A DNA stretch of 64,000 nt from Mycoplasmopsis agalactiae 14628 (GTDB taxonomy: Bacteria; Bacillota_I; Bacilli_A; Mycoplasmatales; Metamycoplasmataceae), in the NCBI RefSeq assembly GCF_000266865.1, contig NZ_AJPR01000006.1, positions 98,308-162,307 on the forward strand, read 5' to 3'. Below, one piece after another: positions 20,263 to 30,647 of the stretch. The stretch's first letter is position 1. Every line of letters starts with the position of its first letter. The notes below the pieces were generated by a model. That model saw only the letters and a program-made list of their open reading frames with translations, did not search any database and had not been told where the DNA came from. A program made the position numbers and the translations under genes.

Positions 20263-21270
20263 CTATATTCCTTGACCATGTTTATGAAATGCTAACACAA
20301 AAGCACAGAATATTATTCCAATCATAAACACAAATATTGTTCAGAAAAATAGCTTTTTGTCATGATGAGCATGATAAAACTCTGGCAAGAACTCTAGGAT
20401 GCTAATGAAAATAAATATACCTGCAATAAATGATTGCACCATCGCCCTTAATTGTCATATATTGTAAATATATTTTCCTAAATATCCACCCAAAAGCATT
20501 GCGGGCAAGAAAAGAAATAAACATAAAGTGCTAATAAATAATGCTTTTGCTCTGCTTCAGCCCATTTCTCTTTGACGGTAGTAAAACAGTACTTGTTCAG
20601 GAATTAAATGAAGTATTAATGAAATTAAAAAGGCAACCGAAGTTGATGTTATTCCTTTACTTTCAATTCCACTAATAATAAATCCAATCAAAAACCCTTC
20701 GGGAATTCTGTGAAGTAGTAAAAGTAGAATAGCAACTAATTTATAAGCAGGCTTGCTTTGTGCATTACTTGAAATTTGAATATCATGTGAAGGAGCAATT
20801 TCATGCTCATGATGATCTAAATCACCATGATCATGTCCGATGTCATGTGAGTGCAAAAATAGTCTAGCAGCCTTATCAGTCGCAATTTTGCTATTAATAG
20901 ACTTTCTTACTAATTGTCTAACTAGAGCAGCAAAGCCTATACCTATAATTAGCCCACCTACGACAACTAAAATGTTTCAGCCATAGATTTTAAAGTCACT
21001 ATTTAAAATAGCACTTGTGTTAATTGAACTTATTTCTAATGACTCTTTTAAAAAGCCAAAAGTAGCCATCGTAAGGAAAAATCCACACATAAAAGCATAT
21101 AAAAGCACGGTGCCTTTGCTATTTAGTTTTTCCTTAGTAAAAGCAAAAATCAAGTTAACTAGAAAAGGGATAAGTGCAATTAAAATAAAGACAACTAAAA
21201 TTGCAATAAAAATTGCTAAAGGTTGGTTGTAGCCTAAAGATGAATATAGTGAATTTCAAAATTTAGTCAT
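20263..21270 (-). CDS. ZIP-family metal (zinc) transporter, 335 aa
   Basis: The frame runs from ATG 21268-21270 to TAG 20263-20265. It has about eight hydrophobic segments with a cytoplasmic His/Asp-rich loop near residue 138 (HSHDIGHDHGDLDHHEHE). The two ZIP metal-site helices are present: LLLLHRIPEGFLIGF (His, Pro-Glu-Gly) and LILHLIPEQVLFYYR. The protein would import zinc or a related divalent metal. It is two bases downstream of yebC and likely co-transcribed. Length is normal for the family. Confidence 0.85.
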
Positions 21271-21272
21271 TG

Positions 21273-22010
21273 TTATTCTTCAAATTCAATGTTGTGAAAT
21301 ACTTCCTGAACATCGTCATCATCTTCTAATTTGGCAATAAAATCTTGAATTTTTTGAGCTTTTTCGCCAGTAAATGTGACTGTTGCATTAGGTAAATAAG
21401 TAATTTCACATTGCATAAATTCAGTGATATTCAAATTGCTTTCAATAGCGCCTTTGCAAGTTGAAAAATCTTCCACTGAAGTTGTAATAATAAATGATTC
21501 ATCAGTAGCTTCAATATCTTCAGCCCCGTTTTCCAAACATACTATGGTTAAGGACTCTTCGTCAACTAGTCCCTTGCTAATTTCCATTATGCCTTTGTGA
21601 TCAAATTGAAATGGTATAGTGCCTGTCTTACCTAATTTTGCATTTTGTTTATTAAAGTATGACTGAATATTACTTGTTGTTCTATTTACATTATCACTTA
21701 AAGTAACAACTAAAAATGTTGCACCACCACTAATTGTTGCATTGTAAATAATTTCGGTAAAAACTGCACCATCTTTAGCATTACCTTTTGCTTTGTCTAA
21801 AGCTCTTTCAATATTGGCCTTAGGCATGCTTTTTGCTTTAGCTTTCGAAATTGCTAATCTTAATGCAGGGTTAGAACTAGGATCAGTGCCCCCTGGTCCT
21901 GTTGCTGCTACATATATTTCCTTAAACATTTTTTGGAAAATTTTTCCTCTAGCAGCGTCATTTGCGCCCTTTTTATGTTTTATTCCTGCTCAGTGTGAAT
22001 GTCCTGCCAT
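21273..22010 (-). CDS. yebC: YebC/PmpR-family protein, 245 aa
   Basis: The start is ATG 22008-22010 with AAAGGA seven bases upstream; TGA-Trp in GHSHWAGIKHKK is required to reach it. The N-terminal MAGHSHW-IKHKK-DAARGKIFQK motif, the GPGGTDPSSNPALR segment and an acidic C-terminus (EDDDDVQEVFHNIEFEE) are diagnostic of YebC. The family includes DNA-binding regulators and, in some bacteria, factors relieving ribosome stalling at proline runs. It sits between nadE (two-base gap) and the ZIP gene. Confidence 0.92.
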
Positions 22011-22012
22011 AT

Positions 22013-22825
22013 TTATTCCTTTCTTTTTCTAATTAAAACTTCATCGATTGCAAGTGGCATTCCTGCCTTATTTCTTTTATGCATACTATATTTATGCATT
22101 CTTTCAATTTTTGCAACAGAATTTGGCCTTATGTCGCCCTTATCATTAAGTAAATAGCTATCTAATTCATGATAAGTAAAACCTAATTCATCCTCATCAT
22201 TTTGCCCTTCTCATAAACCTGCTGAAGGTTTTTTATTTATGATACTTTCGGGTACATTTAAATATTTAGCCATCATTCTAACTTCTGACTTAAGTAATTT
22301 TGAAATAGGCAATAAATCAACTCCGCCATCTCCGTGCTTGGTGAAATAGCCTATAAAATACTCATCTTGGTTGTCTGTGCCCATAACTAAATAATTATTT
22401 TGCTGTGCATATGCATATAGAGCAATCATTCTAAGACGTGGCTTAATATTGCTAATCGAAAGCAAATTATCTACTTCATTATTCAATGATTTTTTAACTT
22501 CTTCAAATGATTTGTCTAATAAAACTGTTTTGAATTTTAAATTAATTGCCTTTTCTAACTTGCTTATGTCTTCAAGATCATGATTCATAGAATCAATTGG
22601 CATCACTAAACCTAAAGTATCATTAGGAAAAGCCTTTGCACATAATGATGCAACTAAAGCACTATCAATTCCGCCAGATATGCCAACTACACATCCTTTT
22701 GCTTTAGCTCTTTTCACTCTTCTTTTGATTCACGAAACTAAATATTCAGTATAAATCTTTATTTTTTCACTATCAAAAGGAGAATTGAAGCTATTATCAA
22801 CTCTTAATCCAATTCTCTTATTCAT
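22013..22825 (-). CDS. nadE: NH3-dependent NAD+ synthetase, 270 aa
   Basis: The gene runs from ATG 22823-22825 to TAA 22013-22015. The PP-loop ATP-binding motif SGGIDSALVASL, the LVMPIDSM segment, and the GTDNQDEYFIGYFTKHGDGGVDLLPISKL stretch that contacts deamido-NAD and ATP are all intact. The enzyme makes NAD from nicotinate adenine dinucleotide and ammonia in the cytoplasm. There is no N-terminal glutaminase domain, so it uses free ammonia. A TGA-Trp codon in LVSWIKRR is needed for the full N-terminus. Confidence 0.95.
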
Positions 22826-22943
22826 GACGACCGCCGTTGCAAATAAATATATAAATAATTCTTTATTATTTTACTATATTAATATCTAAGTAAATTTAAG
22901 CTTTATATTATTTAGCAAATAAAAATCTTGCTCTTGCAAGAAA

Positions 22944-23849
22944 TTATTTCGATTGTAGCTTCATAAGCACTAATTTCAACTCGTCCTCATCAACCATATT
23001 TGCTTTTATGTCCCTGAGTTTTAAGGCTTTAAATAAGTTTGAATTTTCATCAGCTTCATTAAAAATTGCACTTCTAACTGCCATATAAACAGGCGTTGGA
23101 GAATTTAGCTTTTCTCAAGCAGTTTCGCTTAATTCAATTAATGCTTCTAGTGCTTCAGGATCTTTATCTAAATTAGGAAACTCTAAAAAATCAGTGTAGT
23201 TTTGTCTCTTAAATTTGTCTAAATGCAACTCTATTTCAATTCATTTTTCATACAATTCAAAGTCTTTAAATAATTCAAATCCATACTTAGCACTAATGTT
23301 TATATCTAATTCATTTTCAACCAATGATCCTGAATTATAGTATTGTTGATTGTTTCTAAACTCTGAATCAACAAATCATAAAAGCCCTATTATTTTATAA
23401 TCAGCAAAACTTTGCTTTGCTAGTTCAACATCATTTTTAAATTTGTCTCAAACCTTAATTGCTTCATTAGCTGAAAAAACATCTCTTTTTCTCTGCTTTA
23501 TGAAGTAATATTTTTTATTTTCTTCATCTTTAAAAGCAAAAGTAAATCTTGCACTTTCAATTATTTTCTCATCTAAATTATCAGCGCTAGATTTAGTTAC
23601 TGAAACTCTGCTTTCAGCTATTTCATAGCCTGATTCGGAAAAAATATTGACTGAACAATTGGATAAAAATTTGTAATACTTGTTCTCTTGACTTCTGTAA
23701 AATGCCTGTTCTAACTTTATCTTAAAGTTCAAAGGACTTAAAAATGAAATGAACCGATATGGAGCTTCAGCTAATTTATAAATTAACTTTTTAGCATTAT
23801 GATTTAATAAATTGAATTTTAAATCTTGTTCAAATTGTTCATAGTTCAT
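22944..23849 (-). CDS. Conserved-looking protein of unknown function, 301 aa
   Basis: ATG 23847-23849 lies one base after the hydrolase stop (TAATATG), so the two genes are coupled. The frame ends at TAA 22944-22946 with TGA-Trp codons. The protein is soluble, acidic and helical, with no signal peptide or membrane segment. It begins MNYEQFEQDLKFNLLNHNAKK and contains a mixed middle with repeated Tyr-Lys and Phe-Lys pairs. I recognise no domain or catalytic motif. It stands between a hydrolase and nadE but shows no link to either beyond shared transcription. Confidence 0.7.
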
Positions 23850-23850
23850 A

Positions 23851-24774
23851 TTATTGTTTTTCCAATTCAATTTCACTGTTTTTATTTAATTCATCTAAAA
23901 TTTCTTCAACTGCATCTGCATCATCAGAATCATTTAAAGCACCAACATTTATTGTATTTTTTCTAAATGTAATAAATTTAGTAAATGGTCAACGCACTTT
24001 TTTGGATATAACTAGCAAGTTCAAAAAATTACTCATTTGTTTACCAGCTACTTTTATTGGCGAATGTGTTTCGCCAATTTTCACAGCAGGGCAATTTAAT
24101 TCATTTGCATAATTTATAAAATTATCAGTGCCAATGATTGAATCTTTATCGCCAATAATGAATATTAACTTTTTAGCAACTTCTCTGTATTGTGTGTTCA
24201 ATTTTTCCATAAATGATGGCTGCAAAATGTATTTATCTAACAAGTTATATCACTTGCCTTTTCTACTAAATGAATCAATTAATCTTTTGCCCTTTTTGAA
24301 AAATTTAGCACCTCAAACAAACAATTTACCAAACATTGATGGCTTACCAGTTTGTGGTCCAATTACATTATGAAGCAATTTATATGACTTATTTTCTGTC
24401 ATAGTTGGATTAATTGTTGCTAGCATAAAAATTTTTTCAACTCTTGGATCCTTAGCTAATTCAACAGCAACACCGCCAGCCATAGAATGAGCTAAAATGT
24501 GAATGTGTTTTGACTTAATGCCCTTTAAAACAGCCTTAGCCAGCTCAATCCAGTCATCCAAAATAATGTCTTCAGGGTCAATATCTGGAGCGTATTTGCT
24601 GCCTGGAAAGTTCACTGCAACAATGTTAAATTTATTATCATGCTCCAGTAAATTATCAATAAATGAACTATTTGAATTTAAGCCATGCAAAAATAAAATA
24701 GTTGTGTCATACTTATTATTTTTTGCATACACAGGCATCTTTTGACCCTTAAAATTCACATAATTCATCCTCAT
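23851..24774 (-). CDS. Alpha/beta hydrolase, 307 aa
   Basis: I chose ATG 24772-24774 because GAGGAG lies just upstream; the longer TTG frame overlaps that site. The fold signals are FLHGLNSN near the oxyanion hole, the nucleophile elbow AHSMAGG, an acidic residue in IIGDKDSIIGTDN, and His in GETHSPI. It is a soluble serine hydrolase or esterase of unknown substrate. The C-terminal 50 residues beyond the catalytic His are acidic and helical (DSDDADAVEEILDEL). It is followed immediately by the 301-aa unknown gene. Confidence 0.82.
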
Positions 24775-24818
24775 AAATATCTCCTCTTTTATCCACAAAA
24801 TTTACTAATTAGCCTGTT

Positions 24819-26144
24819 TTATAGTGCTTTAAGATCTTTTAATTTAAGCACAGCCACCATCTCAATATGATAAGTTTGGCTAAACATATCGCAAGGTTTT
24901 AAAAAGATTAATTCATATCCTGCCTTAATTAACTGATCAAGATCTCTACACATTGTGTGGGGATTACAACTTATATAGCCTATTTCAGCAGGCCTTATAT
25001 CTATTATTTTATTCAAAAATTCACTACTTAGTCCACTTCTTGGTGGATCAACTACTACTGTATCAATCTTTTCATTTATTGAATCAATTGTTTTAATAAC
25101 ATCGCCTGCAATAAATTCAGTATTTCTAATGTTATTAGCTAATGCATTTTCCTTGGCATTTATAACTGCTTCTTTTATTATTTCTAACCCATAAACTTTT
25201 TTAGCCTTTTGTGCTAAAAATAATGATATTGTTCCAATCCCACAATATGCATCCAAAATTACTTTGTTTGAATCTAAATTTAGATTATCTAACAAAAGCG
25301 AATACAGCTTTTCTGTTTGCTTCGAATTAATTTGAAAGAAACTGTTTCAGTTATACTTAAAGCTAAATTTGCCTATTCTATCTGTCAAACAGGTTTTTTC
25401 GCTTAAATATGAACAGACAACTTTATCATTAACAATTACTAAAATTGTTTCTATATTCCCAAATTCTTTAGCAATATCATTAACAAACTGTTTAGATAAA
25501 TCAAACGCTTTTGATACAGTAAAATAAAGCATTATTTTTTTATTTACATAGCTCTCTCTTAAAGTGATGCTTACAAGTGTGTTTTTAACATTTTTAAAGC
25601 AGTCATAATTGTTAATGTTTTTGCTAAGTCAAAGTAAAACATTTTCAACCTCTTTAGAAACTAAATCATATGAATCTTGCTCAATTAAATTATGACTATT
25701 TTTTTCATACAAGCCTATTTTAATGGCATTTTGGACATTTTTTGTAAATACTAATAATTTGTTTCTATACCTTCATTCATAGTCACTTTTTAATATTGGC
25801 AATATGTTGGTATAATGAATATTCCGTTTAAATAATTGCTTAACAAAATTCTCTTTAAACTCTAACTGATCACTGTATGAAATATTTGCTAGTGGTGCTG
25901 AGCCACTTTCCATCAGCTTCTCATTTATAACTTTGATTCTTTTTGCTGAATCATTGTATCTTTTGATTACTTTAGCAAAAGCAAATTTTGAATTTGCTTT
26001 TTTAATTAAAATATCAGCCCTCTCGCCAGGCAATAAGTTCTCGACAAAAATAGGATAATCATCAATTTTTACTGTGCCTAGTCCTTCATAAGAATGATCA
26101 ATTGCAGTTACATTTTTTACAACAGTATTATTTTGAAGCTTCAT
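24819..26144 (-). CDS. TrmA/RlmD-family RNA (uracil-5-)-methyltransferase, 441 aa
   Basis: The frame runs from ATG 26142-26144 to TAA 24819-24821. An N-terminal TRAM-like domain (GLGTVKIDDYPIFVENLLPGE) is followed by the SAM-binding fold (DAYCGIGTISLFLAQKA, VVDPPRSGLS) and the catalytic Cys loop ISCNPHTMCRDL. It would methylate uracil C5 in rRNA or tRNA. The iron-sulphur cysteines normally found after the TRAM domain are absent; the equivalent stretch is SGSAPLANISYSDQLEFK. This is therefore a cluster-less variant and I do not assign rlmD firmly. The dispersed motif CTGTTTTATAG overlaps its stop codon. Confidence 0.85.
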
Positions 26145-26187
26145 AATTCAATTTTATTAAATAAAAATCCTTTAATAAACATATAGC

Positions 26188-27087
26188 TTAAATTAAAGGA
26201 TTCGAATCAATATTGTAGGGAGTAAAATTTTGCAAAATTTCATGGATTAATGACTCAACTTTAAAAGAAAAACTAGGGTTTGTTTCAATGTGTCTGTAGT
26301 AACTAGCTAAATCTTCTGGCTTGAGCAAAGAACATAAGACTGTAAATTTATTATTAGCATTTCTATGCTGCAAAATTTCGTAAACAAAATCATATTTAAA
26401 TCATTCGTTATGCTTTTCAAAACCTAAGTCATCAATCACCAGTAAAGAAACATTTTTGAGTGAGCTTTTTATTTCATTAAGTGAAATACTATTAGACATT
26501 TTTTTCTTTAAATAATTAAAAAGATCATTAAGTTTTATATAAGCAGATGAAATTCCTCTAGATGCAAAACTGTTAACCATTGCATTGGCAATATAAGTTT
26601 TACCAGTGCCGTTTGAGCCATAAATATAGATGTTTTGGTTGCTTTCTAAAGGCTTTCTTTTTTCCAGTATATTTCTTACATAATTAATTTTGTTTATAAG
26701 TTCCTTGCGTCTACTTGCAGGTATATGGAACTTTGTGAGTTTATAATCAGGATTAGTTTCATTAACTTCAGTCAAGATGATATTTAATTTTCTTGTTATA
26801 TTTTTTGCATAATCATTTTTTGCTGCTGACCTTTTTATAACAAGAGCATCATTTTTACGTGTCACAGTATAAACTCAAGGATATATGTCACTATTATCTA
26901 GCGATTCTTTAATGTTTAAAAACTCAATTAAATTATCTTTTAACTCACTGTCAGTAATATTCAACTGTTTAATACACTTGACGATTTTAGGATTAGATTT
27001 AATTAAATTCATAACCTTAGTTTCAATCTCGTCAGAACTTCCATCAACAAGACCTTCCAGGTTGTTAATTCAATCACGATCTCTCAT
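26188..27087 (-). CDS. dnaI: DnaI-like helicase loader, 299 aa
   Basis: ATG 27085-27087 follows TTAGGAGAATAA, and the gene ends at TAA 26188-26190. The AAA+ part has Walker A GSNGTGKTY, Walker B LLVIDDLGFEKHNE and a flexible N-terminal region, as in DnaI/DnaC. The protein loads the replicative helicase at origins. It lies eight bases downstream of the DnaB/DnaD-like gene and behind coaE, the usual Firmicute-derived order. A TGA-Trp in YPWVYTV is required. Confidence 0.88.
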
Positions 27088-27095
27088 TTATTCTC

Positions 27096-28100
27096 CTAAT
27101 CTTCAATTAAGGACTCAGCACTTTCATATGCATCTTTTTGCATTGTTATTGATTTTAAATAAGTTGCTTTATACAATTCTTTTTTAGATATAGTGCCTTT
27201 ATTTTTGAATCCTTGCAAGTTATCTAAGTGCTTTTCGACTTGTGCAAAAGAAAACATTTTTTTGTTTATTAAATCAGTAATTATTTTCTTAACATAAGTG
27301 TAGTTAATTCTACCATTAACATCATAAGCATAATAAAAAACTAAATTAATGCATGAATCGCTTAAATTATTATTTTTAGAAAACTTAATTAAATTAACAA
27401 TGCTTTCAGTTGGAATTTGACCTGAAACTTGAGAAAAGAAAAATCTTGAATCTGTCTTTAAAATAGCCTCATAAGGATTAGGATACTCAAAAGTGTTTAA
27501 ATCAAGCTTTTCTTGAATAAACAAATTAATTTCTTTTGTGCTTACATCTGATGAATCTAATTCATATGACAGTGCGGAATCGTTTAGGCCTCTTTCGTTG
27601 TCCATTGACTGATCAGGTGCAAAAACTTCATCAAACTTTGCTGATGCATCTAATAAGTATTTAGCTTTAGAAAGAAAAATATTTTTCTCTTTGCCCATCA
27701 GTCTTTCAAAGTTTTGCTTGCCCATTGTCTTGATTAATTTGTTAGCTAAAAGTAAATTTTTTCTAAAACCAGAGCTGTCCAAAGGCTTTTCTAAAACAAA
27801 AACTGTCTTACGGTTAAATTCATCTATCAAAGTAGACAAAAGAGCCACTGATTCCAGCATAATTCTAGCCTTATTTAAGGTTTTTATGTCCATATTTAAC
27901 AAATAGGTCAAGCTCTCGAAATCAAATATGCCATATTCATTAGAATCAATGTGTGTTAGGTCTCTTAAATACTCATAAAGCAGTATAGATTCACTGCATA
28001 AAATAGGTGCATAAAACTTACGCAGATTTTTAAGATCTGTGCTGCTAATTTGCAATGAGTTTTGAATAGTAAAATATGGATATTGTAGCGTTTTTAACAT
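27096..28100 (-). CDS. Replication initiation protein, DnaB/DnaD-like, 334 aa
   Basis: I chose ATG 28098-28100 because CAAGGAG lies upstream; the longer frame to 28163 has no such site. The gene ends at TAA 27096. The N-terminal winged-helix-like part (LQISSTDLKNLRKFYAPIL, LRDLTHIDSNEYGIFDFESL) and the C-terminal DnaD-type helices (KKIITDLINKKMFSF-AQVEKHLDNLQG) fit the Bacillus DnaB/DnaD primosome family. Its place between coaE and dnaI is the standard context for this gene. It would help recruit the helicase with DnaI. Confidence 0.8.
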   Translation of the reverse strand: MLKTLQYPYFTIQNSLQISSTDLKNLRKFYAPILCSESILLYEYLRDLTHIDSNEYGIFDFESLTYLLNMDIKTLNKARIMLESVALLSTLIDEFNRKTVFVLEKPLDSSGFRKNLLLANKLIKTMGKQNFERLMGKEKNIFLSKAKYLLDASAKFDEVFAPDQSMDNERGLNDSALSYELDSSDVSTKEINLFIQEKLDLNTFEYPNPYEAILKTDSRFFFSQVSGQIPTESIVNLIKFSKNNNLSDSCINLVFYYAYDVNGRINYTYVKKIITDLINKKMFSFAQVEKHLDNLQGFKNKGTISKKELYKATYLKSITMQKDAYESAESLIED

Positions 28101-28149
28101 ACTTAAAACTCCTTGCAAATATAAATAAAAATATTGTTCTAAAAGTATT

Positions 28150-28722
28150 TTAACTATTTGCAAATAGTATTGTCAAAATTAATTCAAATAATGCATCATC
28201 ACACAAGTTATTTGCAAAGATATTAACAATTTGGATTTGACCAAAAATAGCGTTTTTCATCATTTTTGGGGCATTTTTTTCACTTATTGCCATTTTTGTG
28301 AAGTTATCCACACCCCGCATAGTCATATTTTCGCTCCTATTTTTCTCCGGTGTTTCGAGGCATAATATAATATCAAAAAGTTTGCTAAAATCATAATTTT
28401 TTCCAATTAATTTTGGTATTTCTACAAAATCAAATTTTCCCATTTTTATTGCTTTATAAACTATTGGAAAAATTGCCTTTTCCAAAAGGTCAATATTATA
28501 AGGATTTTGGGAAATTCATGATTTTATTTTGCTCTTTGAAACCCCATTTTCATCACATAAAAAATCACCTATTTGATTCTTTATAGCTTCATAGCCTTCG
28601 TTGCCTTTTTGATAGCTTTTTTGGACAAATTCATCGCAATTAAACACTGAAAATCCATGCTCAATGAGCTTTTTACTAAATGTTGTTTTGCCAACTCCAA
28701 TTTTTCCAATTATTGCAATCAT
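28150..28722 (-). CDS. coaE: Dephospho-CoA kinase, 190 aa
   Basis: The gene runs from ATG 28720-28722 to TAA 28150. It has Walker A GKIGVGKTTF at the N-terminus, the CDEFVQKSY segment for coenzyme binding, and the ICLETPEKNRSEN lid region. The enzyme phosphorylates dephospho-CoA in the last step of coenzyme A synthesis. The TGA at 28513-28515 must be read as Trp (KSWISQN). It is near the yigZ stop and precedes the replication genes, as in many Gram-positive relatives. Length is normal. Confidence 0.85.
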
Positions 28723-28725
28723 TTT

Positions 28726-29106
28726 TTAGCCTCTTTTAACTTTAATATATTCATCAATTGCTAGATTAGCACACTTATTATAGGCTCTTATTAGTCCGCC
28801 ACCGCCTAACTTAATCCCGCCATAATATCTTATGACAAATACAACTACATTCTCAAGCTTTTTTAGCTCAATAGCGCGAGCTATTGGCCTCCCGGCTGTG
28901 CCACTTGGCTCACCATCATCGCTAAATCCTAAATTATGACTTTGAGCACTATAAAATGAGTATGCATGACAAATATGTGTGCTTTTTTTGTGCTCTTTTC
29001 TAAGCATAAGTTCATATTTTTTAACATCTTCTTTTGAACAAACATCAAACACATAGCCTATAAACTTAGACTTTTTAATTTCATACTCACACATAGCAAT
29101 ATACAT
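28726..29106 (-). CDS. YigZ/IMPACT-family protein (short, 126 aa)
   Basis: The frame runs from ATG 29104-29106 to TAA 28726-28728. The IMPACT signature is complete: KSTHICHAYSF, GFSDDGEPSGTAGRPI and VVFVIRYYGGIKLGGGGLIRAY. The usual C-terminal domain is absent, so only the UPF0029 N-terminal fold remains (family members are about 200 aa). The biochemical role of YigZ is not settled. The stop lies three bases from coaE. Confidence 0.9.
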   Translation of the reverse strand: MYIAMCEYEIKKSKFIGYVFDVCSKEDVKKYELMLRKEHKKSTHICHAYSFYSAQSHNLGFSDDGEPSGTAGRPIARAIELKKLENVVVFVIRYYGGIKLGGGGLIRAYNKCANLAIDEYIKVKRG

Positions 29107-29154
29107 ACTAAAATTCTACTATATTAAACATAGGCAAAAAAAGTATAAAAAAAA

Positions 29155-29231
29155 TGGGGCGGATGAAGGGATTCGAACCCTCGCATGACGGGACCACAAC
29201 CCGCTGTGTTAACCGCTTCACCACATCCGCC
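29155..29231 (-). tRNA. tRNA-His (GTG)
   Basis: The minus strand folds as a full cloverleaf starting GGCGGATG and ending CATCCGCC followed by an encoded CCA. The extra 5' G pairs with C73, the hallmark of tRNA-His. The anticodon loop TTGTGGT gives GTG. The T-arm GGTTCGAATCC is normal. Confidence 0.97.
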
Positions 29232-29382
29232 ATTTTAATTTGTAAAACAATTATAAACTAAAACCTATATTTATAAAGCTTTTAACATTTAAATTTATTA
29301 ATAAATATAAAATTAGAGTAATGATTTTGCCTTTTAAAATCAAAAAACTAAAATTCTAAATAAAGAAAGCTTGGTAAATAAA

Positions 29383-30513
29383 ATGAATAAGCTAGCAACT
29401 AATATAATTATTAATGCTGATTGCATTGAAACTTTGAAAAAGCTTCCTAATAATAGCATAGATCTAATTTTTGCTGATCCTCCATATTGAATGAGAACAA
29501 GTAAAACCTTATTTAGAGTTGAGGGCACAAAGTTTAATGGTGTTGAGGATGAGTGGGACAAATTTGAATCTAACAATGATTACGTACAGTTCACTAGAAA
29601 ATGATTAAGTGATTGTTACAGAGTCTTGAAGCCTAATGGCTCATTTTGAGTTATTGGCGGAATGCAATGCATTTACACAATAGGCGGGCTGAAGCAAGAT
29701 TTAGGATTTTGAATCATAAATGACGTTATATGACACAAAACTAATCCTACACCAAATTTCAAAGGGGCTAGACTCCAAAATAGCCATAAAACTTTAATTT
29801 GAGCAACTAAGAATCAAAAGTCAAAATACACATTTAACTATAAAACAACCAAAGAATTAAATATTAATGTTGCAGACTATAATAAAGGAAACCGTAAACA
29901 ACTAGGCAGTGTGTGGTCAATTTCTGTTGTTAATGGTAATGAGAGACTAAAGGATAGTGAAGGCTTAAAACTTCATAGTACAGAAAAGCCCGAAGAGCTT
30001 CTTTATAAAATAATTACTATAAGTTCAAAAGTTAATGATATAGTTCTATATCCTTTTGCTGGCACTATGACAACTGGCAAAGTAGCTAAACAAACAGGCA
30101 GAAAGTACATAATGATAGTGCAAGATGAAAAATATTGTCATTATGGTGCAAATAGAATAGAAAAAACTAAGGAAAAGATAGGCAATATTGAATTAGCAAC
30201 TTTTGACATAAAGCCCTTAAAAGTAGACTTAAAGGATATGATTGCTAATAACTTTTTGCACATTAATGAGCGCTTTTATTTAAAGAACATTAATCACAAA
30301 AATGTTTATTTAAATTCTGACGCAAAGTTAACTGACGATAATGGGCAAATTCACGATATTCATTCAAAAGCTGCACTATTATTAAACAAGAAAGCGTCTA
30401 GAGTTAATGGATTTAATTACTGGTATGTTATGCGTAAAGATAGAACTGTTTCAATTTATGAAATTAGAAGTTTATATAGAGAATATTTATCAAAAAAGCA
30501 AATTAAAGAATAA
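29383..30513 (+). CDS. HinfI/CcrM-type DNA adenine N6-methyltransferase, 376 aa
   Basis: The frame opens at ATG 29383 and ends at TAA 30511-30513 with many TGA-Trp codons. Motif IV DPPYW lies near residue 33 and the SAM-binding motif I (VLYPFAGTMTTG) near 225, the order of beta-class enzymes. Residues about 300-376 form the C-terminal domain typical of HinfI/CcrM methylases (KAALLLNKKASRVNGFNYWYV). Family knowledge suggests methylation of GANTC-like sites; the target is inference. No endonuclease gene adjoins it, so it looks like an orphan methyltransferase. Confidence 0.87.
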
Positions 30514-30591
30514 TTATTGTCCAGAAGCCCTATAAATAAGCCATATATGTCTTTTTTAGTATTAAAAATATTCTTATATGACTAAACAAAA

Positions 30592-30621
30592 TTAAAAGAC
30601 AGTTTGCTCACTGTCTTTTAA
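30592..30621. terminator. Bidirectional terminator
   Basis: The stem TTAAAAGACAGT / ACTGTCTTTTAA around the loop TTGCTC has A and T tracts on either side. It separates the methyltransferase (plus) from the decayed transporter (minus). Confidence 0.85.
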
Positions 30622-30647
30622 TATTACAAATGCTAATCAAATAATGA

